Assembly (NCBI GenBank): GCA_025266875.1
Contig: JALLLT010000003.1
Span: 496,001 to 560,000, forward strand
DNA length: 64,000 nucleotides
Source: Fennellomyces sp. T-0311
Lineage: Eukaryota; Mucoromycota; Mucoromycetes; Mucorales; Lichtheimiaceae
Direction of reading: 5' to 3'
Every line of letters begins with the position of its first letter. Position 1 is the first letter of the stretch. Under the pieces are notes generated by a model. The model saw only the letters and a list, made by a program, of their open reading frames with translations, was not told the origin of the DNA and ran no database searches. The position numbers and the translations under genes were made by a program. Positions 36,614-49,243 of this stretch are shown piece after piece.

Positions 36614-39600
36614 ACTGGTCGCAATAAAAAAAAACATATATTATCCTGGCATTTGTTTTGTGGGAATGGGAACTACTTTAAGCAGCTGCTTTGGGAAATA
36701 TCCGTAGAAAAGGGTGAGTACCAAGTCCATATTTAGCAGTTATTGACCCGTGAAATATTTAGACGCGTAACCTGTGCATGATAGCAGCCAGATAGAGATA
36801 CCGGTAAATGCCTAAGCCGAATACCGGGTAAGAAGATTCGCAATTCAGAGTATGTTTACGAGCATCACTCTCCCCCCCCCCTACGTATTCACGGGCCCTA
36901 GTCAGAGGGACATATGCAAGGTTATGCGAAGGGCCAGGTTAACTCAACATAGTGGCCAGTATGTGTTTACAGCGTGCATATAACTACCCATTTTAATTTC
37001 TCTGTCAAGCTTTACGCTACCTATCTCTATCGTTTGCTGATATTTTTACCCACGTACAGCCATGAGCACCCGGTTTTTGTGTCCCAAGAAATCTCCAAAT
37101 CATGCTGTGGATATCCAAGAGCGTGTAGGAGTTGATTGTAGCTGATTTCAGGAAAGGAAATATGTATATGGATCATCGTTCCATATTCAGCAGACTTCCC
37201 TTAGGTCACGTATAACATGGAGTAAAGAGTGTGTACGCTGCAGTATCAAATTCAAACATTGCTCTCACCAAACACAATTATTAATTTCTAGGGGCAGCGA
37301 GTGTCAAGCCTCAAGCAGAACTGGCCAATAGTTGATGATTAATAGGAATCGGACAGTAATATACACCCTTATATTCTGTCGATGGAGATACGTAATCCTT
37401 TTCTCGAGACCCAAAAATCATTGCGGTACGCCTTGGTTTTTGACGACACTTAATCCCGTTCAAAAATGGCTGCCGTGGGTGGATGCATAAAAATTTTGCA
37501 TACGCTACTTTCGCTATCCACTCACACAAAATCTTGCATATGACATTTGTTACAGTATAGTATACGTTGTATTAGTGTCAGCAAGCCAGCACGCTACGTA
37601 TTTTTGACTTGTAAATAATATATTATTACATATAGCACTTTTTGTCCAAGTTCATAACAAATTCTTTCCATTTTGTTACAAGCATAACTGGTGCGCAAAG
37701 TGTAGATGGATGACGAGGGTACCGGTGTACATAATGATACTATCAACGACGAAGCATCAGCATCCGATATTAAATGAGTGATCGCATCAAGCTGCCAATC
37801 ACATTACGTAACTGTTTATAACTATGCAGCCGTTATAAAACACTACGCCGTTACATCGCTGACTTTGTACTAGTTGGCGTGGAATACAAATACAAAAATT
37901 TTGAGATCATATATATGGATTTCTTTACTGTCGTTGGACTAAGTGAACCTAATAAATCATTTCACATAATGATGATGGTATGTCAGCGAAAGCGAAAGTA
38001 TAACTATAGCAGTAAAAACAAGACCTTGTTGAAGAAGCCGCCAAAAGGCAGTGTCGCGAAGCGGTTCTCGATACGGTTGAAAAGTTGCAATTAGAGCTTA
38101 AATTTATTACTCACTACGTACTTGCACATAAATAAAAAATATAAATGCGCGACTGACTCGCTCAATGCTTATGAGTACCTCCTAGTTTACCGATATTGCA
38201 TTCAAACTAATTTTTTATGAGTTAGTCTGTAATGCCCCCTACTACAAACGTGATGGGTAGCGCTGTTTTCACATGCAAAAGTATACAATACTGATGATGT
38301 AAGTAATTCAGCCAATTCATAAAATCGGCAAGTACAAAGTATACTTGGGTGCCGCTAGCACAGCGCAAATCCATGGAGTAGGTCTCCAAATATTTGCTGT
38401 CTAGATGAAGACACCGAGGAAAGTGACTGAGAAAGATTTACTTAAACTGGCCATCAAAATGAAATCCATGATGGATACGATGGCCATAATATACATACAA
38501 GGCCCAGTTTTTTATGTGTTTGTGGAAGTATAGTGCTCCTATATTAAGTAGCTCGCTAGTTGATGAACAAAATACAGGTTTCACTATGCGAAGATTCAAA
38601 ATAGACTTACATAAAGCACGATAGCTAACGTATTTCATTTTATTAACTTCACGCCCTCGGCGCCACAGGGCCATGTGTGCTCTTAAAGGGAATTTAGAAC
38701 TCATGCAGTTAAAGGCTGATGTATATTCAAATTATATGTGCCAATATGCATATGACCTAATTGTGGTATATGCTCTATAGACGAAAGATTCATGGGCCAA
38801 GACGTCTTGATCTTTAGAAAGGAACGGGTAGAGATAGATGAATCCAAAGAGTCCATATCTTGGATTAGGAAAATAATGATTGTTAGAGCTGAACTGGTTT
38901 CTCACGATGTTTGGAGATGAATTTGGTATGCGCAAAAATATATCTGAATAACTGTTTGGACTGTAAGAAACCCTCCTGGGTCTTCATAAAGCTTGTCGTG
39001 GCTGACATGATAATTCGCATAAAGATGAATTCGGATAAACATAAGTTCGGATAAAAGAAGAATCGGATAAAATATGAAAGTGAAACAATCAGAGTGAAGA
39101 GCGACACTCAGTGAAACATCACTAGATGACAAATGTACCTTCAATAACTAGAAGATGCTAGAAGGACAGTCAAAGATGTGCCGTAGTCAACAGTATAAAT
39201 AAGGCACTAGTTTAGCATATGAAAACACAACCAGAACAGAGATTTATTTTACGGTCTCAGCGACTCTTTATTGTTACCAATTGATCCTTCTACATCACAA
39301 AGCTCCGTGGTCAAAATTATGTTATTGCGCTTATTGCCCATCTATACATTAAAGTATTCTAGCTTGTGAGCAATATACGTCTGGATAGGAATTCGGACAG
39401 TTTCTGCCCTTTTTAGCTTATAGAGACAATCCTTTCTGCAAGACCTGAAATGCCAACAGGGGTTATGTATTTTGCTAGTGCGGACACCACGATAACTTAT
39501 GTATATCTGATGTTATATCTTATATCTTATATTGCTGATTTACTACCTACGTACGCACGTAAAAATAGCTTTCCATAAAATCTACCATGCTTCACTTTAA

Positions 39601-42600
39601 TTAAAGTGAGATTACTGTCTTCATATTTTATTCACTGGAAACGCAGAAGTGGAATTTACAAAAATATGGTAGAAGAATGTATTGAGTTCATGACATGTTA
39701 TGTTTGTAGGGCAAAAAAAAACTATGGCATTACGGCATGCTTTTTTTTTGGTAGCAGTTTCTGCCTTTCAATTTTACTGCTGTGTATCGTTCAACGACTT
39801 TCTTTTTGACTTCTGTGTACCATACTTATCGGCGTTTATCATTATCTAATATATGGTTACGGTTGCTGCTTTTATATGTTTCGGGGCCTGCTAAGCGATA
39901 AATAATCTTAGGATATATGGTGCTTCACGTGATGTAACATGAATTCCGTACTATGCTTGTATTACATGTGGTCTTATAGTGTTTATTTGATTACGAGCCG
40001 CTGGAAATGGATCACGAAGATGTTGACACGAAGCATAGCGGAGGGGCACAATCCGGATGTGCATAATGAACTAAGGCTCGTTTGATTATAATAACGTCAA
40101 GTACACCAACGAAGATACAGCGAGCAAAGAGGCTGTGACCGTTTCTACAGTCACCTCAAACTTCTCAATAAGCTAAAGCACCTTATTTAACTTCGGATTC
40201 ATCGCGATTGAAATGAATTGATGGCTGGCAATCATAAAAATTGAAGTGAAGACCAAGTACAAGCTGCTGGTTAGCTTTGGTACTCTCTACAAATATCAGT
40301 ATTCATACCACTAGAAGATGAAAAAACATGTTGGAACAGGCTCCTTATCCGCTCCAGTGAACTTTCCCACAAACCAAAACAATGGATGTGGGTATCTCCT
40401 TAAGAGAGATTGACTGGATAGAAAACTTGACATTTTCCCATACTAATGCCTTGTGTATCTTATCGGAACTACTGTCACTAAAAAACCTTTGTGGCAACTT
40501 GATTGCTTTGCATGGCTATTTACACATGTGTTGACCCAAAATAGTTACACACCCGGTGAATGCTGCAATGGACATCATTTTTTCGAAGGTTAGCATACAT
40601 AAAAGTTGGCCTGGATAAACTATTTGGACTCTAAAAAGAAATCTTCCCGGGTTCTCACGAATATTCCCTTGTATAGAGTAAGTCATAGTGCATACTGCGC
40701 CTCCTTACATCAAAATAGTCTATTAGACATATATTTATGTTAGCTAGCCATATGTATAGGAGAGAAAGTATGACGGAATGGCGGGAATTTTTAAAAGAAA
40801 ATAGCGCTCGGACTCATTCTCTTTGGCTTCATTTGTTCTTCAAGATTAAAATATCGTTAGTACACGAGTTTTCCATGTGTCCCAAAATATTTTTATCTTC
40901 AGGCTCCAATGGCATCAAGTTGAGGAGAGCTGCAGTTGCCCGCGTGTCTCCCCCCCCCCTTGCTGATTATTTGACCCAGCTATTTGGGATTGTAGTCTTT
41001 TAAGGCTACGCCCGATACCACTACATCGATTATCTTCGATTGCCGGACTCTATATATTTCAGCTGTGGAACTGTTCCTATGCTTAAAGGACCAAAGGGTA
41101 AAGTAAACGGTTGATGTTTCAACAGGTGTATCCATAATTCACAATAGATTAAAGTTAAAAATAGTAAAGTATATTGCTTCCTGTTTATTGTGTAATGGAG
41201 CCACCTATGAAACAATTATAAGGTATAATGCACTTAACTTTAGTGATAACCATGCGAAGTTTTTTAGCCAATAAAAATCCGTGTTTAGCGTTTGTCAGCA
41301 CAACAACGGGGAGAGGATACTAAATATGGCAGTTCAGTAGGGAGCAATAATTTTGGCCGCCCGCCCGTACATAGCGTAAGGGGCAAGGATAGAAGATCGA
41401 TTTTCTATGTAACACTCAATGATGTAATTGTGCATGTTGTGGGGAAAACAGACAGCTGCAGACAGTTCACAGTCTCTTGTAATCTAGATTACGTACAAGA
41501 ACTTGGTTCAGTCTTGAAAACAGGTCCTATGGCTACTTGTATGCTACGCTATGTATCGCGATATTGCTGATCTCCACACACACATCATTACTTACTTCCT
41601 TGAGATCTTTTTACTTATTTTTCTGAAATTGAGTGGTTAACAGTTAGTGTGCCAAGGGGAGAACGACAGCAAAAGATATCTTTGTAATGGTTACGTATTA
41701 TGATATAATTGTATTCGTCGGCCGAGATGTCAAAATTTGGCTAGCATACTCCAGAAAAAGTGACAACAGCCTGGTAAAGTATTGAAATCTGCTCCTTGTT
41801 TGGTTGTCTGACCCTCAATAGGCGTTGTTTAACTGTGCTTGTAGGGCTATATACGCGTGTTATTCTACTGCTTTCAATCATAGACATGCCCCCGAAATGG
41901 TTCCCCTTGCTTAGTACAAGTAGAACCCCTTCATTCATAGCCATTCCTATGACATAGTGATGGCTCGATAGTGAATTAAAGGAGATTCTGTATTCAGAAA
42001 TGTACACAAAAATACAATTAGCGAGCATGCTTATGCCTGTGCGTGTATATGCCTGGATGGGTATGCGAGGGGCTTGTGAGAATATGTGAGGATAATTTGT
42101 TACTACTGTGCACGATGACATAACGCTGAAAATAAGGGAAAATAGTGATCAGCCACTTACTCCTCATACGGCGCCGTCGAAAGTTTATTGACGAAGAGAC
42201 ACAAAAGCAATGGAAAAAGAAGTATATCAGAAAAGAAGTAGAAATTTTGTCATTGTTCCTTTGAATCTCTTTATATACAATCTTTTGTACACAGCTTTTT
42301 CAATCCAGCAACGCAATAATAACTGTTGTTTTGCTGTCAGAAAACTACTCCGGCACCTACGTCCGAAAAGTGATGATGAAGTGTCCAGACTCGCGTGTTA
42401 TGTTGTTTTTTTTTCTAAGCTGGGTTTCATCGGAAGCAAGAGCGGAACAAGAAGGCAAGAAAGGAGGCATAAGGATCATGCGATCAGTAATGGAAGAGCT
42501 TCTCCCAAATACGCCAAAAAAGAAATGAGATATTAAAATATTTTTTTGTAATACAAAATGTCTCTGTTGCCAATAACGGCTAAAAGTACTGGCAGATTCA

Positions 42601-43627
42601 GTCAACCAAAATTTCACATGTTAATTCGCCCAGAAGAAAAGGAGCAACCGTTACATTTGGTTAACAGTAATACCCAAGCCATGAAAAAAAATGTTTCACT
42701 AACTAGCATCAAATTGTGCATCTTGGCTATGGGCTCGGACTAGAAAAATTTAGTTCCATATAAGGTGATCCGAGGGATACATGCGTTATACTAATCGGAG
42801 GGAAATGATAAAGCCCCATAAAGTAGTTCATACCAGGACAGCGATAAGGAGGCTCAGCGGTTGCAAGGGCACAGGAATCATAATGCTGCTAGGTTGACAA
42901 TGATGCAGCCAAAAAGAGGGAAACGTGGCAAATGCTCAGTCTTTGTGTAACATCGATTCGGCCTGCAAGGATAATAAGGGCACTTACGTGGTGGGGGGGG
43001 GGTGTACGATGACCTGCATATTTGGTCAAATTCCACGATAAAGGAGCGGGAGGAGGGAAAGTCTAAAGAGAAAATTCAAATGCCGAGATAACCAGAAAGG
43101 CTATTATATTTGTAGTACTCATGGTTCGGCTGGGGCCGCTGCCAAGATATATCTTGGAAATGAAAGATTAAAGAAGTTGAGAGGCAATATCTTTCTTTAT
43201 GTCCGAAAATGAAAAAGTCTAGAAGGGCCTTCGACTTCTTAGTGAGGAAAGTGCGTATCACTCCGATCTCCCGGTAAGACCATAATATGCACGTCTATGC
43301 AGCCTGAACATGTTTATTTTATTATCTATGCGACACTGATTATGGTAGCCAATAATTTTTCACCTTCGGCGGCAGAAATAATGATCCACCAATCATGTTC
43401 CTTTTACCGCAAAGGAGAGGGAAAGAATTTCGGAATGAAAATTCAGTAGAATAACGTAATGCTGCAACAGCCTTCGTCAGATCATCAATTAGGGGTTTGG
43501 GGGAGAGGAGCATCTAAATGTTGAAGTTTACCTGGTTCGGCTTAACCACCGTCACCTGTGAGTGTAAAAAAATCAACAATGTGGATGCTACGTCGTTCCG
43601 AGTTGGGAAAGTACAGAACGTGATAAG

Positions 43628-43632
43628 CCAAT
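43628..43632 (+). promoter_or_regulatory. CCAAT box of the Zn2Cys6 gene
   Basis: A CCAAT pentamer lies 33 bp upstream of the TATA box and about 100 bp upstream of the ATG of the transcription-factor gene. Confidence 0.4.
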
Positions 43633-43660
43633 CACGTCTGTGTACGAAAATTGACATTGA

Positions 43661-43668
43661 TATAAAAG
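43661..43668 (+). promoter_or_regulatory. TATA box of the Zn2Cys6 gene
   Basis: TATAAAAG lies 64 bp before the ATG at 43732, at normal core-promoter distance. It is the best TATA element seen upstream of a gene in the window. Confidence 0.6.
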
Positions 43669-43731
43669 ACTGCTTCACAAGCGGTCAGACCAAAAGTTAT
43701 CACTTTCTTCTCTTATTTACTCTTACATATC

Positions 43732-44937
43732 ATGGACTTCCACGTTGCTTCTACTTACGATAACATGTCATTACCCATCAATGCGCCAATGCTTCATCAA
43801 CAGCCCGAGTCCCATCACTTTGCCAACCAGTACCCCATACACAATACGTCTGTGCACACTCACCACAACCTCATGGATTTTTACCAGCTTCCGCAACAGC
43901 AACAAGAACAGCAACCAATCGCGTATCTCGAAGATCAACTCGCTAGGCCTCTACCAACACCATCCGCCGAGTCTACCAAGGATACTAAGAAAAAGCCAAA
44001 GCGAAAGCAAGTGAAAAATGCTTGTGGTAAGTATAACAATAGCCTGCAAAATGGTTTCACAAGCGAAATTTCCTTACGTGATCCTTACACAATCTCCGCA
44101 ATAATAGTTAATTGTCAAAAAGCATGCAAAAAGTGTGACGACGGAAGAGCCTGCCAACGCTGTATCAAGCTTGGTCTCACTGCCACTTGTGTCGATTCTC
44201 CTCGCAAGGAACGCCGAAAGGGCATTAAGCGTGGTCCCTACAAGAAGCGTCAGCCACGCGCTGAGCAAGAACATCATCAACAACAGCAAACGCAATGTAT
44301 GTATAATATTTATATATATATATATATTTGATGAATATAATTTTAACCAAGCCCGCGCACAACAGTGATGCTGCACACGGAATGGTACGACAACATGGAA
44401 TACCGCGGCTTGTCCTCCACTTCCAGCCCATCTTCTTCACTGTCGTCATGGAGTCAGCAACCTCAGCAACAATTTGTCGCACAACAGGAATCCTTCGGCA
44501 CCAATAACTTTTTGGAACAGCCATGCTATCCTACCAACGATATGGTTTCGTTCGTCCCATCCAACAGCATCCCATACCACAGCGCATCATCCGATGATGG
44601 ATTTGGCCATTCCCCTTCAATTTCGTCGTCCACTTCGCTCTCCCCTTGTTCGCCCGCCACCCCACCGCCTCCGGCTGCTAATACACTCCTTCCTATTGTC
44701 CCCTCTCAACAACCATACACGCAGCAGATTGCTCTCCTTCAAAAACAACAACAAGCTATGAAGCAGCAGCAAGCGATTGAACAACAAATCATTCTATCGA
44801 TGCAACAACAAAAGCAACAACAGCAACAGCAACTCTTTGCCAAGCAACAACAAGAGCAAAAATTCCTACAAATGCAGCAATTTAACATGGGTATTCCGTC
44901 GACGGCAATGACCGAGCCTTGGCAATTCTTTCTATAA
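43732..44937 (+). CDS. Zn2Cys6 (Gal4-type) transcription factor
   Basis: Fungal zinc-cluster DNA-binding regulator. Exons 43732-44026, 44108-44296 and 44366-44937 give 351 residues. The zinc cluster is split between exons 1 and 2: KQVKNAC followed by VNCQKACKKCDDGRACQRC and a final Cys eight residues later, which fits C-x2-C-x6-C-x5-C-x2-C-x8-C. It is followed by a very basic stretch (RKERRKGIKRGPYKKR). Both flanks are His/Gln/Pro/Ser-rich and probably activation regions; the C-terminal third has dense Gln runs. Intron 2 contains a (TA)n tract. The cluster-plus-GPYKKR tail is a recognisable fungal subclass, but the regulated genes cannot be deduced. A TATA box and a CCAAT box lie upstream. 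Confidence 0.9.
44310..44327. repeat. (TA)n microsatellite in intron
   Basis: Uninterrupted TA dinucleotide tract inside intron 2 (44297-44365) of the Zn2Cys6 gene. Confidence 0.7.
44748..44880 (+). repeat. CAA/CAG-rich polyglutamine-coding tract
   Basis: Interrupted CAA/CAG runs encode several short Gln stretches (up to six Gln in a row) in the C-terminal region of the zinc-cluster protein. The mixed codons suggest selection on the protein rather than pure repeat slippage. Confidence 0.7.
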
Positions 44938-47900
44938 ACTTTCCTTCACAACAATTACTTAATCTCTTGTATATAACCCACTAATGCTGCATCATCTAAA
45001 CACCCCATCATTCTCGTTATATTTTTAGTATCATGCCTGCGATCTTCCTTCGTTCAAAAATTATTACACTCTATATGCATTCATCCATTTGAGAAGTTTT
45101 TCATACATGCCCGGCCTTTCTGATCCCTTTATTTTTAGTACATGTTAAACTACTACCCATCCCTTCCCCTTTATTTAGAATTAGGTATTATTTATGGTAT
45201 AACACACAAATCTGTTGGAAATCCCACGTTCGTTTTCCACTGGAGAAATAATATTAATCTTCGTCATCGTCATCATCGTACTACATTGCTTCCAAATTTT
45301 ATTTTTGCATGTGATAGTTCTGACTGTCTTATTTTGGCTTTCAAACAAAACGACTGAGTATTGATTTGGATACTTCACACCAACTGCAACTTCGCGAGAG
45401 GAAGGTTTTCCATGAAGCTTCCGTTCATCCACACAAAGAAGGTTGTACATCAAGGTTCAGATTGAGGCTGGAGTCTAGTTTACCCACAATCATGTGCACA
45501 TCCTGCAACCTCTTGTCGCTATTCTGATCAGGCCATTTTAAGCTTCATTAGCTGCCTATATGTTTCCTGTATAGTTGAGCGACCAGTGGGCGTAATGATA
45601 CATTTTGTCGTTGTTTAAGTTTAGGGAGATGTGCGTCTACCAAAAAATCTCCAACCGTGTAAAGTTACGGCGCTTGAACCTGAAGAAAAAATGTGCCATG
45701 ATCTCGATAATATATTGAATGACTTACTATTGGACTTGAATCGCATTATTTTTCCAAATGATATTTAGCCGTCACTTTATCCAACATGGTATGGCCCAAA
45801 AGCTTTGTGTTCAGGAGATCATCAACTGAAAGAATATTAGGAGCATGAATCATATGTGTAAGCAGACTACATGCGTTCTACATTAGAAACAAAGTATATT
45901 GCATTGTTACTAGCTTGTATATCCTCAGTTGTACACGATAAAGTTCACACCGAAGTGGTTTATCTGCCCCGAGGTACAGAGTAATCAGTACCATATCTAA
46001 CTAAGATAAGGTATGGGAGCATGCACAGCAATCATTACCAGTACGTAATCTGACGTTTGTTGATATTGGATCGTGGGCACATCTTGATGAGATTATTTTA
46101 TTTACATAAACAGTAAGGGTTACGTTAGCAGCTTCTTTACCTACTATTGATGTCTTTAGTAAAGATTAAAAATGAGATTCGCCAATAGCATTGTGGCAGT
46201 GATCGTCCATCGCTTGAATTATTTAAGGCTTAGTCATTTCACAAGGTTTTGCCAATAGCCGGTAGTGCGGGGATGTGAAAGGGAAAAGGGGTGCTGTGCG
46301 TTAGCTTTGTGATACATATGGAAAACGAGAGCTTGTGAGTTTATTGGCTCTACAAATCGATATCATGTGCGGAACTCTCGGCACTCAAACCTTTAAACAT
46401 ATTGTTATAGCCTCTTAAAGCCGGTAGATACGCGTGGGAACATTGTCTCCTCAAAAATTAGTACTTTGTCATTATTAATTTATGAATGCTAGCTGATGCT
46501 TGTTAGATTAAGCTTTTCCTTTGGACTGTTTTATACGATAGGCATTTACTTGTTGTGGTTCAAGAGTAATGCCAATCAATTACTATATAAAAAAGTCTTG
46601 ATTTATTCTCCAGTTTAACACCTATATTCCGTCATTGTCATAACAATGGATTTGTATTAGCGAGCGGAACATCGGCCCATCGATGAATTAAAAATAGACA
46701 ACTTCAGATCGATAAATCCTCAAACGTGGATCACACGATCACTGAAAAGGTCAGCACCAACCATTGTAGACGCAAGTGCTCAAAATGGGATAATTGGTAG
46801 TACACTTTCCCAAAAATTGTGTACATTTCACTCCGCCATAATGAAGACTCAATGATGGGCAAAGATAAAGACGGATTCTTAGAATTAAGCGTCTGAGAAT
46901 GGTTTGACTAGGTCATATGCGGGAAAGTGATTTGAGATACTTGCTTTCTTGGGGCAAATATTATAGAAAAACGCCGATTGAAGTGTTTGGAAAAAGGAAA
47001 AGTATTGACTCATTTACTATCCACAAGTTGAAACAAAACAGGTATTTTGGAATGCCTCGGTGATAACTGAACAACTACCTTGAGTTACAATATTACTTGA
47101 TGAAGCAGACACCGCAAAATAACAGATTTCGTTTGTAAAGAGCGGATGTAGTAGCTTGTCATTGAAAGTGACTTTGTCTCAGTTTATTGAAACGAACTGT
47201 GTACGATCTTGCAGCATACACTGTCCTTGTCGACTCAGATCTTAATCAAATATAAAGTAGCTACCGCTTTGAAGTATATGGTATGTCAACGACTCAAGAA
47301 GACGCTGTATCAACTTTTATATCTAGTACCAACAGTAGCAGATAGAACTCTTTGAAAGCATTATAAACATAGACTCCAGAAACCACTAAGTGAGGAACTA
47401 GATGCACAGGGATGCTATTCTCAAGCTGTGAGCAATGGTACTAGCATCGTGATTTAGTGTATATAGGGTTTACCGTAGCTTTTTCTTTTGGATTCTATAG
47501 AACTTTTTATCGATAACAAAAAAAAACCAGACACACCCAAGACCGCCATGAGTTTCTTACACTTTAATCGTTGATAAACTGGCTTGCAAAGACTCTGATT
47601 CGGCATTCAAGTTTTTTGTCTTGTGTTTCGATATTCCCTAGTTCTCAAGAGAAACCTCCAAAGTTGTATTCATGTTTTCTCACAGCAATCAATTAGTACA
47701 GGAAGGTGCGATACTTGATCACTTTAGTTACGGCGTTTACGTACTTACGGCCGCGCATCATGATTTAAGGTGCCATTATCTTATTAGCATCTAAGCAAGC
47801 AAGGTTTCTTCTTGTGGAGAAACAACACGAATTAAATTTATCGCACACCCAGCATCACGCCACATTTTTGTCTGGGTGCATCAAGTAAATCATAGAGCCA

Positions 47901-48910
47901 AAAAAGGAATAAGTAACCATTTACCAGCACAGGATCATGGGTCCATATAGATCTTGTGTGGTTAACCCAAAAGTTGATTCAGTCGAAACTTATTAAAGTT
48001 TTGACAGAATCCGAGTGGACGCCTATACTTCCTCTTCGGTTTTTATATGCAGACGATGAACCAATGTGCTTTTAGCAAAAATAGCTACTACATACTCACG
48101 TGGAATACCTTCACATTCGGCCTATATCAAAAATGCCAAGCTATACGGACTCATGTATATATGTTTTTTGAAAGTGAAACCAATTGAAATTACTATTATC
48201 AACTTCGCTCTTTATTTGGGTGCACACTTTTTTCCATGGTTGAGTATCCTGAGCATATCTTTCTTTTGGTTGGTACATCGGCTTATTGCCGATGATGAAT
48301 AGACGCTCCAAATGAAAGTGTCGAATTTCTCATTTTAGTTCGCTACAACTGATGCCGGTGCAATCACTAATTTTGACAGTGAAATAGGTCTTACAAATGT
48401 AAAAATATGTATCAGAGCCTATATCCTATTATCACCAGGAGAAAAGAATTAATTACAATTGAAACGCAATTCAAAACTTTTCTTGGCTATTATAGAATCA
48501 TTCATAGTACGAGTTCTATGTACCAATCTACGAGAGATGCTCGACTTCATAATTTTTGTCTTACACAAACATTCGTTGTGGTTAATGATACGGTTTACAT
48601 ATCTCACATGGATATCCTATATGTCAAAGTACAAGTGATGACCTCGCTGCATGGGTATTGTTTCGAAAAGCCTCCTGAAGACAATTGAAAAAAGTTTGAA
48701 AGTTGAAAAGTGAAATAGTTCAAAAGTTATAAATTTATTTGGAAGCTGCTAGATCTGGTCCTATAGGCATATGATCTCTTCCTTGCGGTACGGAGGATTA
48801 TGATAATACAATGAAAGATAAAATAGAGTCACCATGCCTGAAAAAACCCTCTGGGATAGGTGTAAAAAAAGGCTAGTTGGCGTAGGGGGGGGGAATAGTT
48901 GGCTATTCGT
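44938..48910. other. AT-rich desert, decayed coding traces
   Basis: About 4 kb without an intact gene. Traces include a plus-strand frame near 47.95-48.08 kb ending in FLYADDEPMCF and the frames 48066-48302 and 48407-48688, none with supportable identity. A G9 run lies at 48885-48893. Confidence 0.4.
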
Positions 48911-49243
48911 TCACGGGTCTTCTTGGTCGCCATCACCGTTCGGATGAACTAGACTATCGATCTTGTGAAGTACATCGATCAGGGCTGGCCAAACGTCCTT
49001 CCACTTGCCTCGAGTCAAACCTACATCCGAGCGCGGTAGGCAATTCAGGATGTGGTCGATTGGGCGGATGTGTGGTGGTAGTGCAGGGATGTCGCCGAAA
49101 GCTGTACGTAATTCGGTCATCTGTATTGCAACAAGTGGACAGGTGTTGTAATGGTCTCTTCGTGTTTTAACAAACCCGCATAGGCAGTCCGGGGGCTTGT
49201 AAGACGGTGGGAGAAAAGTAAAATACGTATGGAATCCAAACAA
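48911..49243 (-). pseudogene. 3' fragment of a LINE reverse transcriptase ORF
   Basis: A 110-codon minus-strand frame carries DCLCGFVKTRRDHYNTCPL, the C-x-C-x8-H-x4-C motif of the zinc finger found after the reverse transcriptase domain in many non-LTR elements (zf-RVT type). The catalytic RT domain is absent, so this is a 5'-truncated relic. No poly(A) tail or target duplication could be recognised. It differs in sequence from the LINE fragment at 58.8 kb, so it is from a different family or much older. Confidence 0.6.

Larger units (their letters stand above)
36614..43731. other. 7-kb AT-rich desert with decayed coding traces
   Basis: No supportable intact gene. Traces resembling decayed coding occur at about 37.86-38.1 kb (YKNFEIIYMDFF-like frame) and 38.4-38.5 kb (EKDLLKLAIKMKSMMDTM-like frame), both soon interrupted. 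Two imperfect copies of a ~50-bp segment occur at 38944-38995 and 40612-40667. Homopolymer runs: C10 at 36872-36881, C10 at 40950-40959 and G10 at 42993-43002. The last few hundred bases are the promoter of the Zn2Cys6 gene. Confidence 0.45.

Noticed and set aside
47950..48080. FLYADD sequence resembling the reverse transcriptase YxDD motif
   Set aside because: The frame is short, followed by stops, and lacks the other RT blocks; the motif alone is likely chance.
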